64,000 nt of DNA, taken from Pseudorhodoferax soli (GTDB lineage: Bacteria; Pseudomonadota; Gammaproteobacteria; Burkholderiales; Burkholderiaceae_C). The stretch lies in contig NZ_QPJK01000009.1 of assembly GCF_003337555.1 (NCBI RefSeq), positions 1 through 64,000 on the forward strand. Reading direction: 5' to 3'. The notes under the pieces are model-generated. The model was given only the letters and a program-made list of their open reading frames with translations, had not been told where the DNA came from and did not search any database. Shown piece after piece: positions 28,514 to 35,996 of the stretch; within the stretch, counting starts at the first letter, position 1, and the number at the start of each line of letters is the position of its first letter. Both the position numbers and the translations under genes were made by a program.

Positions 28514-30028
28514 TCAGCCTTCCTCGACGAAGGCTTCCTCGCGCTTGCTGCGCACCGCAGGCAGCAGCACGATGGCCAGCAGCAGCACGGCACCGACCAG
28601 CAGAGAGGCCGAGATCGGCCGCGTGACGAACACGCTCCAGTCGCCGCGCGACAGCAGCAGCGCGCGGCGCAGGTTCTCTTCCATCATCGGCCCCAGGATC
28701 AGGCCCAGCAGCAGCGGTGCCGGCTCGCATTCGAGCTTGTGGAAGATGTAGCCCAGGATGCCGAACCAGCCCAGCATCCAGACGTCGAAGGTGTTGTTGT
28801 TGGTCGAGTACACACCGATGGCGCAGAACAGCACGATGGCCGGGAACAGCCAGTGGTAGGGCACCGACAGCAGCTTGATCCAGATGCCGATCAGCGGCAG
28901 GTTCAGGATGATCAGCATGGCGTTGCCGATCCACATCGAGGCGATCAGGCCCCAGAACAGCTCGGGGTTGCTGGTCATCACCTGCGGGCCCGGCTGGATG
29001 TTGTGGATGGTCATCGCGCCCACCATCAGCGCCATCACGGCATTGCCGGGAATGCCCAGCGTCAGCAGCGGGATGAAGGAGGTCTGCGCGCCGGCGTTGT
29101 TGGCCGACTCTGGGCCGGCCACGCCGCGGATGTTGCCTTCGCCGAACGGCACCTCGCCGGGGCGCAGCTTGAGCTTCTTCTCCAATGCATACGAGGCAAA
29201 GGCCGACAGCAGCGAGCCGCCGCCGGGCAGGATGCCCATGGAGCTGCCCAGGGCCGTGCCGCGCAGGATTGCCGGCACCATGTGCTTCCAGTCCTCCTTG
29301 GTCGGGAACAGGCCCTTCACGTCGGCCGTGAAGACCTGGCGCTCCTCCTCTGGCTGACCCAGGTTGGCGATGATCTCGCCGTAGCCGAACACGCCCATGG
29401 CGATGGCGATGAAGCTGATGCCGTCGGTCAGTTCGGGGATGTCGAAGCTGTAGCGCGCCACGCCCGAGTTCACGTCGGTGCCGACCAGGCCGAACAGCAA
29501 GCCCAGCACGATCATGCTGATGGCCTTGAGCAGCGAGCCCGAGGCCAGCACCACGGCGCCGATCAGCCCCAGCACCATCAGCGAGAAGTACTCGGCCGGG
29601 CCGAACTTGAAGGCGATCTCGGTCAGCGGCGGCGCGAAGGCGGCCAGCACCAGCGTGGCCACGCTGCCCGCGAAGAACGAGCCGATGCCAGCTGCCGCCA
29701 GTGCGGCACCACCACGCCCTTTCTTGGCCATCTGGTGGCCGTCGATCACGGTCACCACCGACGAGGATTCACCGGGCAGGTTGACCAGGATGGCGGTGGT
29801 CGAGCCACCGTACTGCGAGCCGTAGTAGATGCCGGCCAGCATGATCAGCGCCGCCACCGGGGGCAGTGCGTAAGTGGCAGGCAGCAGCATGGCGATGGTG
29901 GCCACCGGGCCGACGCCGGGCAGCACGCCGATCAGCGTGCCCAGCAGGCAGCCGATGAAGGCGTACAGCAGGTTCTGCAGCGTGAAGGCGGCGCTGAAGC
30001 CGAGCGCAAGATGGTCGAGCAATTCCAT
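28514..30028 (-). CDS. tctA: Tripartite tricarboxylate transporter, large membrane subunit TctA
   Basis: A 504-aa permease with about 11-12 hydrophobic helices. Family signatures are GTLIGVLPGVGPVATIAMLLP near the N terminus, YGGSTTAILVNLPGESSSVVT, and the repeat GILPGGGSLLSAFASYALEKK with ESANNAGAQTSFIPLLTLGIPGNAV. TctA works with TctB and a periplasmic TctC/Bug receptor to import carboxylates using the cation gradient. It follows tctB by 12 bases. No tctC is adjacent on this strand. Confidence 0.95.
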   Translation of the reverse strand: MELLDHLALGFSAAFTLQNLLYAFIGCLLGTLIGVLPGVGPVATIAMLLPATYALPPVAALIMLAGIYYGSQYGGSTTAILVNLPGESSSVVTVIDGHQMAKKGRGGAALAAAGIGSFFAGSVATLVLAAFAPPLTEIAFKFGPAEYFSLMVLGLIGAVVLASGSLLKAISMIVLGLLFGLVGTDVNSGVARYSFDIPELTDGISFIAIAMGVFGYGEIIANLGQPEEERQVFTADVKGLFPTKEDWKHMVPAILRGTALGSSMGILPGGGSLLSAFASYALEKKLKLRPGEVPFGEGNIRGVAGPESANNAGAQTSFIPLLTLGIPGNAVMALMVGAMTIHNIQPGPQVMTSNPELFWGLIASMWIGNAMLIILNLPLIGIWIKLLSVPYHWLFPAIVLFCAIGVYSTNNNTFDVWMLGWFGILGYIFHKLECEPAPLLLGLILGPMMEENLRRALLLSRGDWSVFVTRPISASLLVGAVLLLAIVLLPAVRSKREEAFVEEG

Positions 30029-30040
30029 GGGTCAGCCTCC

Positions 30041-30529
30041 TCAGCCGGTGATGAACGTAGGCCAGACCTGGAACTGCAGGCTCAGCCCCATCACGAAGGT
30101 CAGGTAGCTGCCGATGGCCAGGATCACGGCCAGGATCAGGGAGCCGCGGAAGACATAGCGGCTGCCCGCCATGCTGGAGATGATGACTGCCGCGAAGATC
30201 GCCGCGATCAGCCCCATGGCCGGGATGCCCAGCGAAGGCACGCCGCCCAGCAGCACGCCGAAAGCCAGGTTGGCGCCGACGATGTAGAGCAGCGGCTTCC
30301 AGGCGATGGCACCGATCCGGCCGCCGTCCGCGCGCTGCGAACGAAACGAGCCCAGCAGCACGAATGCGCCCATGCCGGCCAGCAGCGCGCCCAGCAGCAT
30401 CGGGAAGTAGCCGGGGCCCATGCGCGCGGCGTTGCCGACGGTGTAGTTGAAGGCGCCGAGCGAGAAGGCGGCGCCGAAGCCCATGAACATCAAACCGGAC
30501 ACGAAGTCCTTGCGACTCTTGATCTGCAT
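30041..30529 (-). CDS. tctB: Tripartite tricarboxylate transporter, small membrane subunit TctB
   Basis: A 162-aa protein with four hydrophobic segments and the family N terminus KDFVSGLMFMGFGAAF followed by ARMGPGYFPMLLGALLAGMG. It forms the small membrane partner of TctA. The gene is first in the tctBA unit and is divergent from a MarR regulator 235 bases away, so the regulator is a candidate controller. Confidence 0.92.
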   Translation of the reverse strand: MQIKSRKDFVSGLMFMGFGAAFSLGAFNYTVGNAARMGPGYFPMLLGALLAGMGAFVLLGSFRSQRADGGRIGAIAWKPLLYIVGANLAFGVLLGGVPSLGIPAMGLIAAIFAAVIISSMAGSRYVFRGSLILAVILAIGSYLTFVMGLSLQFQVWPTFITG

Positions 30530-30637
30530 GCGTGAGAAGAGTGGGGATGGGGTGGAAGGACGGGCGCAGCCGGCGCGGGCTGCGGCACCACGGCAGGGAA
30601 CCGGGCGACCCGTGGGGTCAGGTTCCAGTCAGATACA

Positions 30638-30670
30638 TCATGTTATGAGATGAAATGGATCATGACATGA
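30638..30670. promoter_or_regulatory. Two tandem palindromes, candidate MarR operators
   Basis: TCATGTTATGA (30638-30648) and TCATGACATGA (30660-30670) are each near-palindromes of the form TCATG-N-YATGA. Their centres are 22 bp apart, about two helical turns. They lie in the 235-bp gap between divergent tctB and the MarR gene, 109 bases from the tctB start. The rest of the gap holds a GTTGGGGGTTCCCCCC hairpin-like stretch and a TAATAT -10-like element at 30729-30734 in front of the MarR gene. Operator identity is inferred from position and symmetry. Confidence 0.55.
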
Positions 30671-30764
30671 GTAATTCCACGTACGCTGGCGTTGGGGGTT
30701 CCCCCCATTTCCATACGACTTGGACTGCTAATATTTCCGGACAAAAAACAGGAAGAGAACCGCC

Positions 30765-31181
30765 ATGCCCGACCGAAAGGGAGCGACCGACAAGCAGCGC
30801 TACGAGGCCCTGTCCGATTTCCGCTACCAGCTGCGCCGCTTCCTGCGCTTCAGCGAGGACGCCGCGCGCGCCGAGGGCATCACGGCGCTGCAGTACCAGC
30901 TGCTGCTGCACACGCAGGGTTTTTCCGGCCGCGCATGGGCCACCATCGGCGAGCTGGCGGACTGCCTGCAGGCCCAGCCGCACGGCGTGGTGGCGCTGGT
31001 CACGCGCTGCGAGGAGGCCGGCCTCGTCGAGCGCCACGCCAGCGCCACGGACCGGCGCCAGGTGGAGGTGCATCTGCTGGCGGCCGGCCGCCAGAAGCTG
31101 GCCCGGCTCGCCGCGCTGCATGCCGAGCAGCTGACCACGCTCGACGAGGCCGTGCGCATCGCCGCCAGCATCCGCGGTTGA
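30765..31181 (+). CDS. MarR-family transcriptional regulator
   Basis: A 138-aa winged-helix regulator. The wing and recognition region reads ATIGELADCLQAQPHGVVALVTRCEEAGLVER followed by ATDRRQVEVHLLAAGRQKL, which is the MarR pattern including the conserved DRR-type wing. MarR proteins dimerise and release DNA when they bind small phenolic or other ligands. A GAAGAG ribosome binding stretch lies near 30751-30756. The gene is divergent from tctBA and followed 49 bases later by a ModA-like gene, so either may be its target. Confidence 0.92.
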   Translation: MPDRKGATDKQRYEALSDFRYQLRRFLRFSEDAARAEGITALQYQLLLHTQGFSGRAWATIGELADCLQAQPHGVVALVTRCEEAGLVERHASATDRRQVEVHLLAAGRQKLARLAALHAEQLTTLDEAVRIAASIRG

Positions 31182-31230
31182 CGCTCCGATAATCCGGCCC
31201 GTCACCATCCTTCCTGCAGGAGACGGGCCC

Positions 31231-31920
31231 ATGGCCTCCACGCTCAAGATCATTTCCTCGATGGCCACCAAGCAGGTGCTGGCCGAACTCGTCGCGCTTT
31301 ACCAGAAGGACCACGCGGTGGACATCGCGCTCGAATCGGTGGGTGGCGTCGATGCCGCCAAGCGCGTGCAGGCCGGCGAGCCCTTCGACCTCGTGATGCT
31401 GGCGCAGGACGCCATCGACAAACTCATCGCCGGCGGCTCGGTGGTGGCCGGCAGCCGCGTGGACATCGTGCGTTCGGGCGTGGCCGTGGCCGTGCGTGCC
31501 GGTGCGCCCAGGCCCGACATCGCCAGCGAGGAGGCCTTGAAAGCCGCCGTGCTGGCCGCGCCCAGCATCAGCTATTCCACCGGCCCCAGCGGCGTGCAAC
31601 TCGTCAAGCTGTTCGAGCGCTGGGGCCTGGCCGAGCAGCTGCAAAGCCGCACCGTGCAGGCGCCGCCCGGCGTGCCCGTGGGCTCGCTGGTGGCCAAGGG
31701 CGAGGCCGCGCTGGGCTTCCAGCAGCTGGCCGAGCTGATCCACCTGCAGGGCATCGCGCTGCTCGGCCCGCTGCCGCCGGCGGTGCAGATCACCACCGTG
31801 TTCTCGGGTGGCGTCGCACGCACGGCCAGCCAGCCGGAGGCCGCGCGTGCGCTGCTGGCCTTCTTCGCCGCGCCGGCCGCAAGCGAGGCCAAGCAGCGCC
31901 AGGGCATGGAGCCGGCTTGA
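31231..31920 (+). CDS. ModA-like substrate-binding protein without a signal peptide
   Basis: A 229-aa protein of the periplasmic binding fold related to molybdate-binding ModA (class II fold). The start MASTLKIISSMATKQVLAELV goes straight into the first beta strand; GGVDAAKRVQAGEPFDLVMLA and YSTGPSGVQLVKLFERWGL are typical of the family. No signal peptide is visible, and AGGAGACGGGCCC fixes the ATG at 31231, so the protein is predicted to stay in the cytoplasm. No ABC permease or ATPase is next to it. The stop overlaps the next gene's TTG start. Its ligand is unknown; a cytoplasmic sensor or enzyme-accessory role is a guess. Confidence 0.75.
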   Translation: MASTLKIISSMATKQVLAELVALYQKDHAVDIALESVGGVDAAKRVQAGEPFDLVMLAQDAIDKLIAGGSVVAGSRVDIVRSGVAVAVRAGAPRPDIASEEALKAAVLAAPSISYSTGPSGVQLVKLFERWGLAEQLQSRTVQAPPGVPVGSLVAKGEAALGFQQLAELIHLQGIALLGPLPPAVQITTVFSGGVARTASQPEAARALLAFFAAPAASEAKQRQGMEPA

Positions 31921-33524
31921 GCTGGCGGGCCTGGTGGCTCGCGCTGTGCGCCGGCACGGCGCTGGCGCAACCGCTGCCGCAGCTGCCTGATCCAGCCCGG
32001 CTGGCCGGGCAATTGCTGGGGGGTGAGCGCGGCGCGGCCGTCGTCGCGATCGCCCGCGGCACGCAGATCCTGCGCGGCAGCGCCAGCCAGCCCGAGCGCG
32101 CCGTCGACGCCGACACGGCACTGTTCGAGATCGGCTCGGTGAGCAAGGTCTTCACGGGGCTCCTGCTGGCACAGGCCGTGGAGCGTGGCGAGCTGTCGCT
32201 GGACGACACGCTGGGCCAGCACCTGCCGCGCCAGACCCGCAACACGCCTGCGGCGGCGCTCACGCTGCGCCAGCTCGTCACGCACAGCGCATGCCTGCCG
32301 CGCACCCTGGCGGCCGACGGCCCGGACGCCGCCGCCGAGATCCGCACGCTGACGCCCACCCAACTGTGGGATGCGCTGCCGCAACTGGTGCTGGCCGGCC
32401 AGCCGCCCTGCGCGCCGCGCTACAGCAACCTCGGCATGGCGCTGCTCGGCAACCTGCTGGCCCAGCACCACGGCCAGCCCTGGGAGACGCTGGTGCGCGA
32501 GCGCATTGCCGCGCCGCTCGGCCTCACCGACACGGTGCAGACGCTGGATGCCGCGCGGCGCGCGCGCATGCTGCCGGCTTTCCAGGGGGAAACCGCGGCG
32601 CCGCTGTGGGACATGGATGCCTATGCGGGCGCCGGTGCCTTGCGCTCGAGCACGGCCGACCTGCTGCGCTTCGGCCAGGCCATCCTGGCCGGCCGCGAGG
32701 GTCCGCTCGGCCCTGCCGCCGAGCGCCTGCTGGCGCCGCTGGGCCGCTACGCGGGCGGCGAGATCGGCTACGGCATCCTCATCCTCGGCCCACCGGAGCG
32801 CCGCGTCTACCTGCACGACGGGCTGACCGGCGGCTACCGCACGCTCTGGATGCTGATGCCCGAAGGCCGGCAGGTGCTGGTGGCCAGTGCGAGCAATGCG
32901 CGTGCGGCCCTGCCCACGTTGCGCGCCCGCGTGCTGGCCGCGCTGTTTCCGGTGCCCTCGGAACCCATCGCCGTGGCGCCGGCCCAGCTGGCGCCGTTGA
33001 CCGGCGAGTACCGCAGCGAAGACGGCACGCTGTACCGCGTGCTGCTGCACGAGGGCCAGCTCTATGCACGCGGCGGGCCGCTGGGCTTCGCGCCGCTGGT
33101 GGCCGTGGGGCCAGGCCGTTTTGCGCGACCCGAGCGCGGCCTGCTGTTCCAGTTCGACACCGCGGCCGAGTCGGCGCGGCTCACGGTACAGCAGGGCGGT
33201 GCCGCGCAGCAGGCCCGCCGCAGCGCGCATGGGGTCGCCATGGCCATCCCGGCCCAGGGCGATGTGGCCGATGCCGTGGGCCGCTACCGCCTGGGCAATG
33301 GCGCGGTGTTCAGCATCCGCGCCGAGCAAGGGCAGCTCATCGCGCGGCTGGCGCAGCAGCCGGCGTTCCCGGTGTTCGCGCGGCCCGGCCAGCGCGACCG
33401 CTACTTCTACGAGGTGGTGCCGGCCGAACTGCAGTTCGTGCGCGACGCCGATGGCCGCATCGACGCGCTGGTGCTGCACCAGAACGGCGAGCACCGCGCC
33501 GAGCGCATCGACGCGCAGCCTTGA
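31917..33524 (+). CDS. Exported serine hydrolase of the class C beta-lactamase/esterase family
   Basis: A 535-aa protein. Residues 1-18 are a signal peptide (MSWRAWWLALCAGTALAQ). The hydrolase domain (about 30-360) has the nucleophile motif S74-V-S-K77, the YSN tyrosine motif (RYSNLGMALLG) and HDGLTGG in place of the KTG box. The last ~170 residues form two small beta domains (LTGEYRSEDGTLYRV, VGRYRLGNGAVFSI) like those attached to beta-lactamase-family peptidases and esterases. The HDG box makes a true antibiotic-hydrolysing enzyme less likely than an esterase or D-amino-acid peptidase. The TTG start overlaps the preceding stop (TTGA). Confidence 0.85.
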   Translation: MSWRAWWLALCAGTALAQPLPQLPDPARLAGQLLGGERGAAVVAIARGTQILRGSASQPERAVDADTALFEIGSVSKVFTGLLLAQAVERGELSLDDTLGQHLPRQTRNTPAAALTLRQLVTHSACLPRTLAADGPDAAAEIRTLTPTQLWDALPQLVLAGQPPCAPRYSNLGMALLGNLLAQHHGQPWETLVRERIAAPLGLTDTVQTLDAARRARMLPAFQGETAAPLWDMDAYAGAGALRSSTADLLRFGQAILAGREGPLGPAAERLLAPLGRYAGGEIGYGILILGPPERRVYLHDGLTGGYRTLWMLMPEGRQVLVASASNARAALPTLRARVLAALFPVPSEPIAVAPAQLAPLTGEYRSEDGTLYRVLLHEGQLYARGGPLGFAPLVAVGPGRFARPERGLLFQFDTAAESARLTVQQGGAAQQARRSAHGVAMAIPAQGDVADAVGRYRLGNGAVFSIRAEQGQLIARLAQQPAFPVFARPGQRDRYFYEVVPAELQFVRDADGRIDALVLHQNGEHRAERIDAQP

Positions 33525-33538
33525 CGCAAAACGCGGGC

Positions 33539-33916
33539 TTAGTGCCTGCGCCGCCGTGCTGCCGCGATGCCGGCGAGACCGACGCCAAGGCCCAAGAGTC
33601 CGAGGGTGCCGGGCTCAGGCACGGCGAAAGGCGTCGCACCGGAGTCGACCTGGATGATCTCGAACGGGAGGTTCACGTACACCAAGGTGTAGCAGGCGCA
33701 GATCCACCACACGTCGCCTGGCAGCCCACCAGCAGTCGTAACGCTGGGCTGCGGGTCTTGTGGCTGTTCGAGAGCCGTCAGCAACGAGGCCTCCGGCACC
33801 ATGTCGTGGGCCACGGGAACCGCGAGGCTCGCCGTGCTGTGGAGTCCGAGCGTCAGGCTCAAGGTCGTTGCAGCCAAGGCCCGTGCCCATGCCGCGCGTG
33901 TTCGGTTTCTTGTCAT
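33539..33916 (-). CDS. PEP-CTERM sorting-domain protein
   Basis: A 125-aa secreted protein. A signal peptide covers about residues 1-32 (ending STASLA). The C terminus is a classic PEP-CTERM tripartite signal: VPEPGTLGLLG, a hydrophobic helix and the basic tail ARRRRH. Such proteins are processed by EpsH/XrtA-type exosortases and exported to the surface with exopolysaccharide. The middle is short and unique, with a CAC motif (WWICACYTLVYV). No exosortase or polysaccharide genes are present in the window, so it depends on a distant system. It converges with the serine hydrolase gene, 14 bases apart. Confidence 0.88.
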   Translation of the reverse strand: MTRNRTRAAWARALAATTLSLTLGLHSTASLAVPVAHDMVPEASLLTALEQPQDPQPSVTTAGGLPGDVWWICACYTLVYVNLPFEIIQVDSGATPFAVPEPGTLGLLGLGVGLAGIAAARRRRH

Positions 33917-34016
33917 CGCGCCATTCCTTTAGAAGCCGCCGAGTCTATCGGTGAGCACGGAATTCAATCTGCCTTGATTGTGGACAGCTGTAACGAGGTG
34001 TTGTGGCGCGTCACGC

Positions 34017-34964
34017 TCAACGTTGCTGCAGCAGCGCCCGGTGCACCACCGCCTCCTGTGCAATGCGCTGCGCAAAGCCGCGCGGGCTGTCCAGCATCGG
34101 CAGGTTGTTCACGGCCACCAGCCGCTGCTGCAGATCCGGCTCGGACAGCACGGCGTTGACCTCGGTGTTGATCTGCTCGCGCAGGTCGGTCGGCGTGTCG
34201 CCCGGTGCGAACACGCCGAACAGCGACCACAGGTTGGCGGCAGGAAAGCCGGCCTCGGCCAGGGTCTGCACGTCGGGCAGCACGGGCACGCGCGCCGGCG
34301 CGCCGACCGCCAGCGCCTGCAGCCGCCCCTTGCGCACATGGCCCAGCTGCACCGAGCCCACGTTGGTGGACAGCAGTTCGAACTGCCCGCCCAGCGCGTC
34401 GCTGATCTGCTGGCTGCCGCCCTTGTACGGCACATGCGTGATCGCCACGCCGCTGGCGCGGCGCACCTGCTCCATGACCAGATGGCCGGTGGTGCCCAGG
34501 CCCGAACTGGCCCAGCGCAGGCCGGCCGTGCCGGCCCGTCCCAGGGCTTCGGGCAGGTCGCGCGCGGCCAGGGCCGGCGTGGCGACCACCAGCACCGGGG
34601 TGGACATGACGCCGGCCACGGGCGCGATGTCGCGCTGGGGGTCGTAGCGCACCGGGCCCAGCAGCGGCGCCACCGTCAGCGGGGTGATGGCCGAGAAGCA
34701 CAGCGTGTGGCCATCGGCCGGCGCCCGCGCCAGCGCGGCCATGGCCAGGGCGCCGCCGGCGCCGCCGCGGTTTTCCACCAACACCGGCACACCGATGCGC
34801 TGGGCCAGGCGCTCGGCCAGCAGCCGCGTGATGTCGTCGCTGACGCCGCCGGTGGCGTAGGCCACGAGCAGGCGCAGCGGGCGGTTGGGCCAGGGCGTGC
34901 TGGCGATGGCCGGCGCGCACAACGCAGCGGCGGTGCCCAGCAACAGCGTGCGGCGCGCCGTCAT
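34017..34964 (-). CDS. Bug-family (TctC-type) periplasmic receptor
   Basis: A 315-aa binding protein. The export signal MTARRTLLLGTAAALCAPAIAS contains a paired arginine. The mature part shows the Bug pattern PLRLLVAYATGGVSDDITRLLAERL, NRGGAGGALAMAALARAPADGHTL and THVPYKGGSQQISDALGGQ. Such receptors feed tripartite tricarboxylate transporters or act as orphan sensors of carboxylates. Its ATG overlaps the stop of the LysR gene upstream (ATGA), so the two are coupled. It could serve the tctBA pair 4 kb away, but this is only a possibility. Confidence 0.9.
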   Translation of the reverse strand: MTARRTLLLGTAAALCAPAIASTPWPNRPLRLLVAYATGGVSDDITRLLAERLAQRIGVPVLVENRGGAGGALAMAALARAPADGHTLCFSAITPLTVAPLLGPVRYDPQRDIAPVAGVMSTPVLVVATPALAARDLPEALGRAGTAGLRWASSGLGTTGHLVMEQVRRASGVAITHVPYKGGSQQISDALGGQFELLSTNVGSVQLGHVRKGRLQALAVGAPARVPVLPDVQTLAEAGFPAANLWSLFGVFAPGDTPTDLREQINTEVNAVLSEPDLQQRLVAVNNLPMLDSPRGFAQRIAQEAVVHRALLQQR

Positions 34965-35899
34965 GCCGGCGCTCCCGGCCCTGGGCGCTGCGCCTTGCGG
35001 CGGTGCGCGGCGGCCAGCCGCTGCACCAGCGCGACGAACGTGGCCGTGGGCCCGTTGCGATCGGCTTCGCGCCAGGCCAGGGTGAGCGGTGCATCGAGCG
35101 CTGCGGCCGGCTCCAGCGCGCGGTAGACGACGGCGTGCGGGTGCACGCCACGCATGGACGCCGGCACCACCGAGATGCCGGCACCGGCCGCGACCAGGTT
35201 CAGGTTGGTCATCATGCGCTCGACCTCGGCGGCGATGCGCACGCGCACGCCTTGTTGGGCGCACAGTGCCAGCAGGTTGGCGTACAGCCCCGGCGCGCCG
35301 GGGCGCCGCACCAGCACCAGCGGCTGGTCCTGCAGGTCGCGCAGCGCCGCGCAGGTGGCGGGGCGGGCCAGCGCGTGGCCGCGCGGCACGGCCAGCACGG
35401 CCGGCTCGCTCAGCAACTGCTGCAGCACGACACCGGGCGGCGCCGACACCGGCACGCGCAGAAAGCCGCAGTGCAGCCGCGCGGCGGCCACGGCTTCGGT
35501 GATCTCGGCGGCGTTGTTCTCGCGCACGGTCAGCGCGATGCCGGGGTAGCGGCTGCGGCAGGCGCGCAAGGTCTCGGGTGTGAAGGCATGGGCGGCGGCT
35601 GAACTCGTGAAGCCGACCGACAGCGGGCCGTGCCGCCCGTCGCTGAGCGAGAGCATGCGCGCGCGCATGGCGTCGAAGTCGGCCAGCAGGAGGCCGGCTT
35701 CGTCCTGCAGGCGCTGGCCGGCGTCGGTCAGGCGCACGCCACGCGGATGGCGCTGGAACAGCGGCATGCCGAGCTCGGTCTCCAATGCCTTGATCTGCTG
35801 GCTGAGCGGCGGCTGCTGCATGCCCAGCTCCTCTGCCGCGCGGGTGATGTGGCCGGCCCGGGCCACGGCCAGGAAGTAGCGGAGCTGGCGCAGGTCCAT
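34961..35899 (-). CDS. LysR-family transcriptional regulator
   Basis: A 312-aa regulator. The N-terminal helix-turn-helix is MDLRQLRYFLAVARAGHITRAAEELGMQQPPLSQQIKALE and the effector domain covers about residues 90-300. It resembles the LysR regulators of aromatic and carboxylate catabolism (BenM/CatM type). The ATG at 35899 gives the standard LysR start. It is divergent from the alpha/beta hydrolase lipoprotein, the classic layout for a regulator and its target, and is translationally coupled to the Bug receptor downstream. Confidence 0.93.
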   Translation of the reverse strand: MDLRQLRYFLAVARAGHITRAAEELGMQQPPLSQQIKALETELGMPLFQRHPRGVRLTDAGQRLQDEAGLLLADFDAMRARMLSLSDGRHGPLSVGFTSSAAAHAFTPETLRACRSRYPGIALTVRENNAAEITEAVAAARLHCGFLRVPVSAPPGVVLQQLLSEPAVLAVPRGHALARPATCAALRDLQDQPLVLVRRPGAPGLYANLLALCAQQGVRVRIAAEVERMMTNLNLVAAGAGISVVPASMRGVHPHAVVYRALEPAAALDAPLTLAWREADRNGPTATFVALVQRLAAAHRRKAQRPGPGAPA

Positions 35900-35934
35900 A
35901 TCTTCATCATATCGAGAGGAGACGGATCGGGTCT

Positions 35935-35963
35935 TTGCCATCTGCGCCGGCGCTGCCTAGGAT
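35935..35963 (+). promoter_or_regulatory. Candidate sigma-70 promoter for the hydrolase gene
   Basis: TTGCCA at 35935-35940 (5 of 6 consensus), a 17-base spacer and TAGGAT at 35958-35963. Transcription would start near 35970, 27 bases before the hydrolase ATG. It lies in the LysR/hydrolase divergent region, where a LysR activator would bind. Confidence 0.5.
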
Positions 35964-35996
35964 CGCGCCGGCTTTCGACAACATATTGGAGACACC

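Noticed and set aside
28409-30535. A 708-codon open frame on the + strand opposite tctA and tctB
   Set aside because: TctA and TctB are unmistakable on the minus strand; the opposite frame is Gln/His/Arg rich without a domain.
31917-33524. A beta-lactamase resistance gene
   Set aside because: It has the SxxK and YSN motifs but HDG replaces the KTG box, and it carries two extra beta domains, so an esterase or peptidase is more likely than a drug-hydrolysing enzyme.
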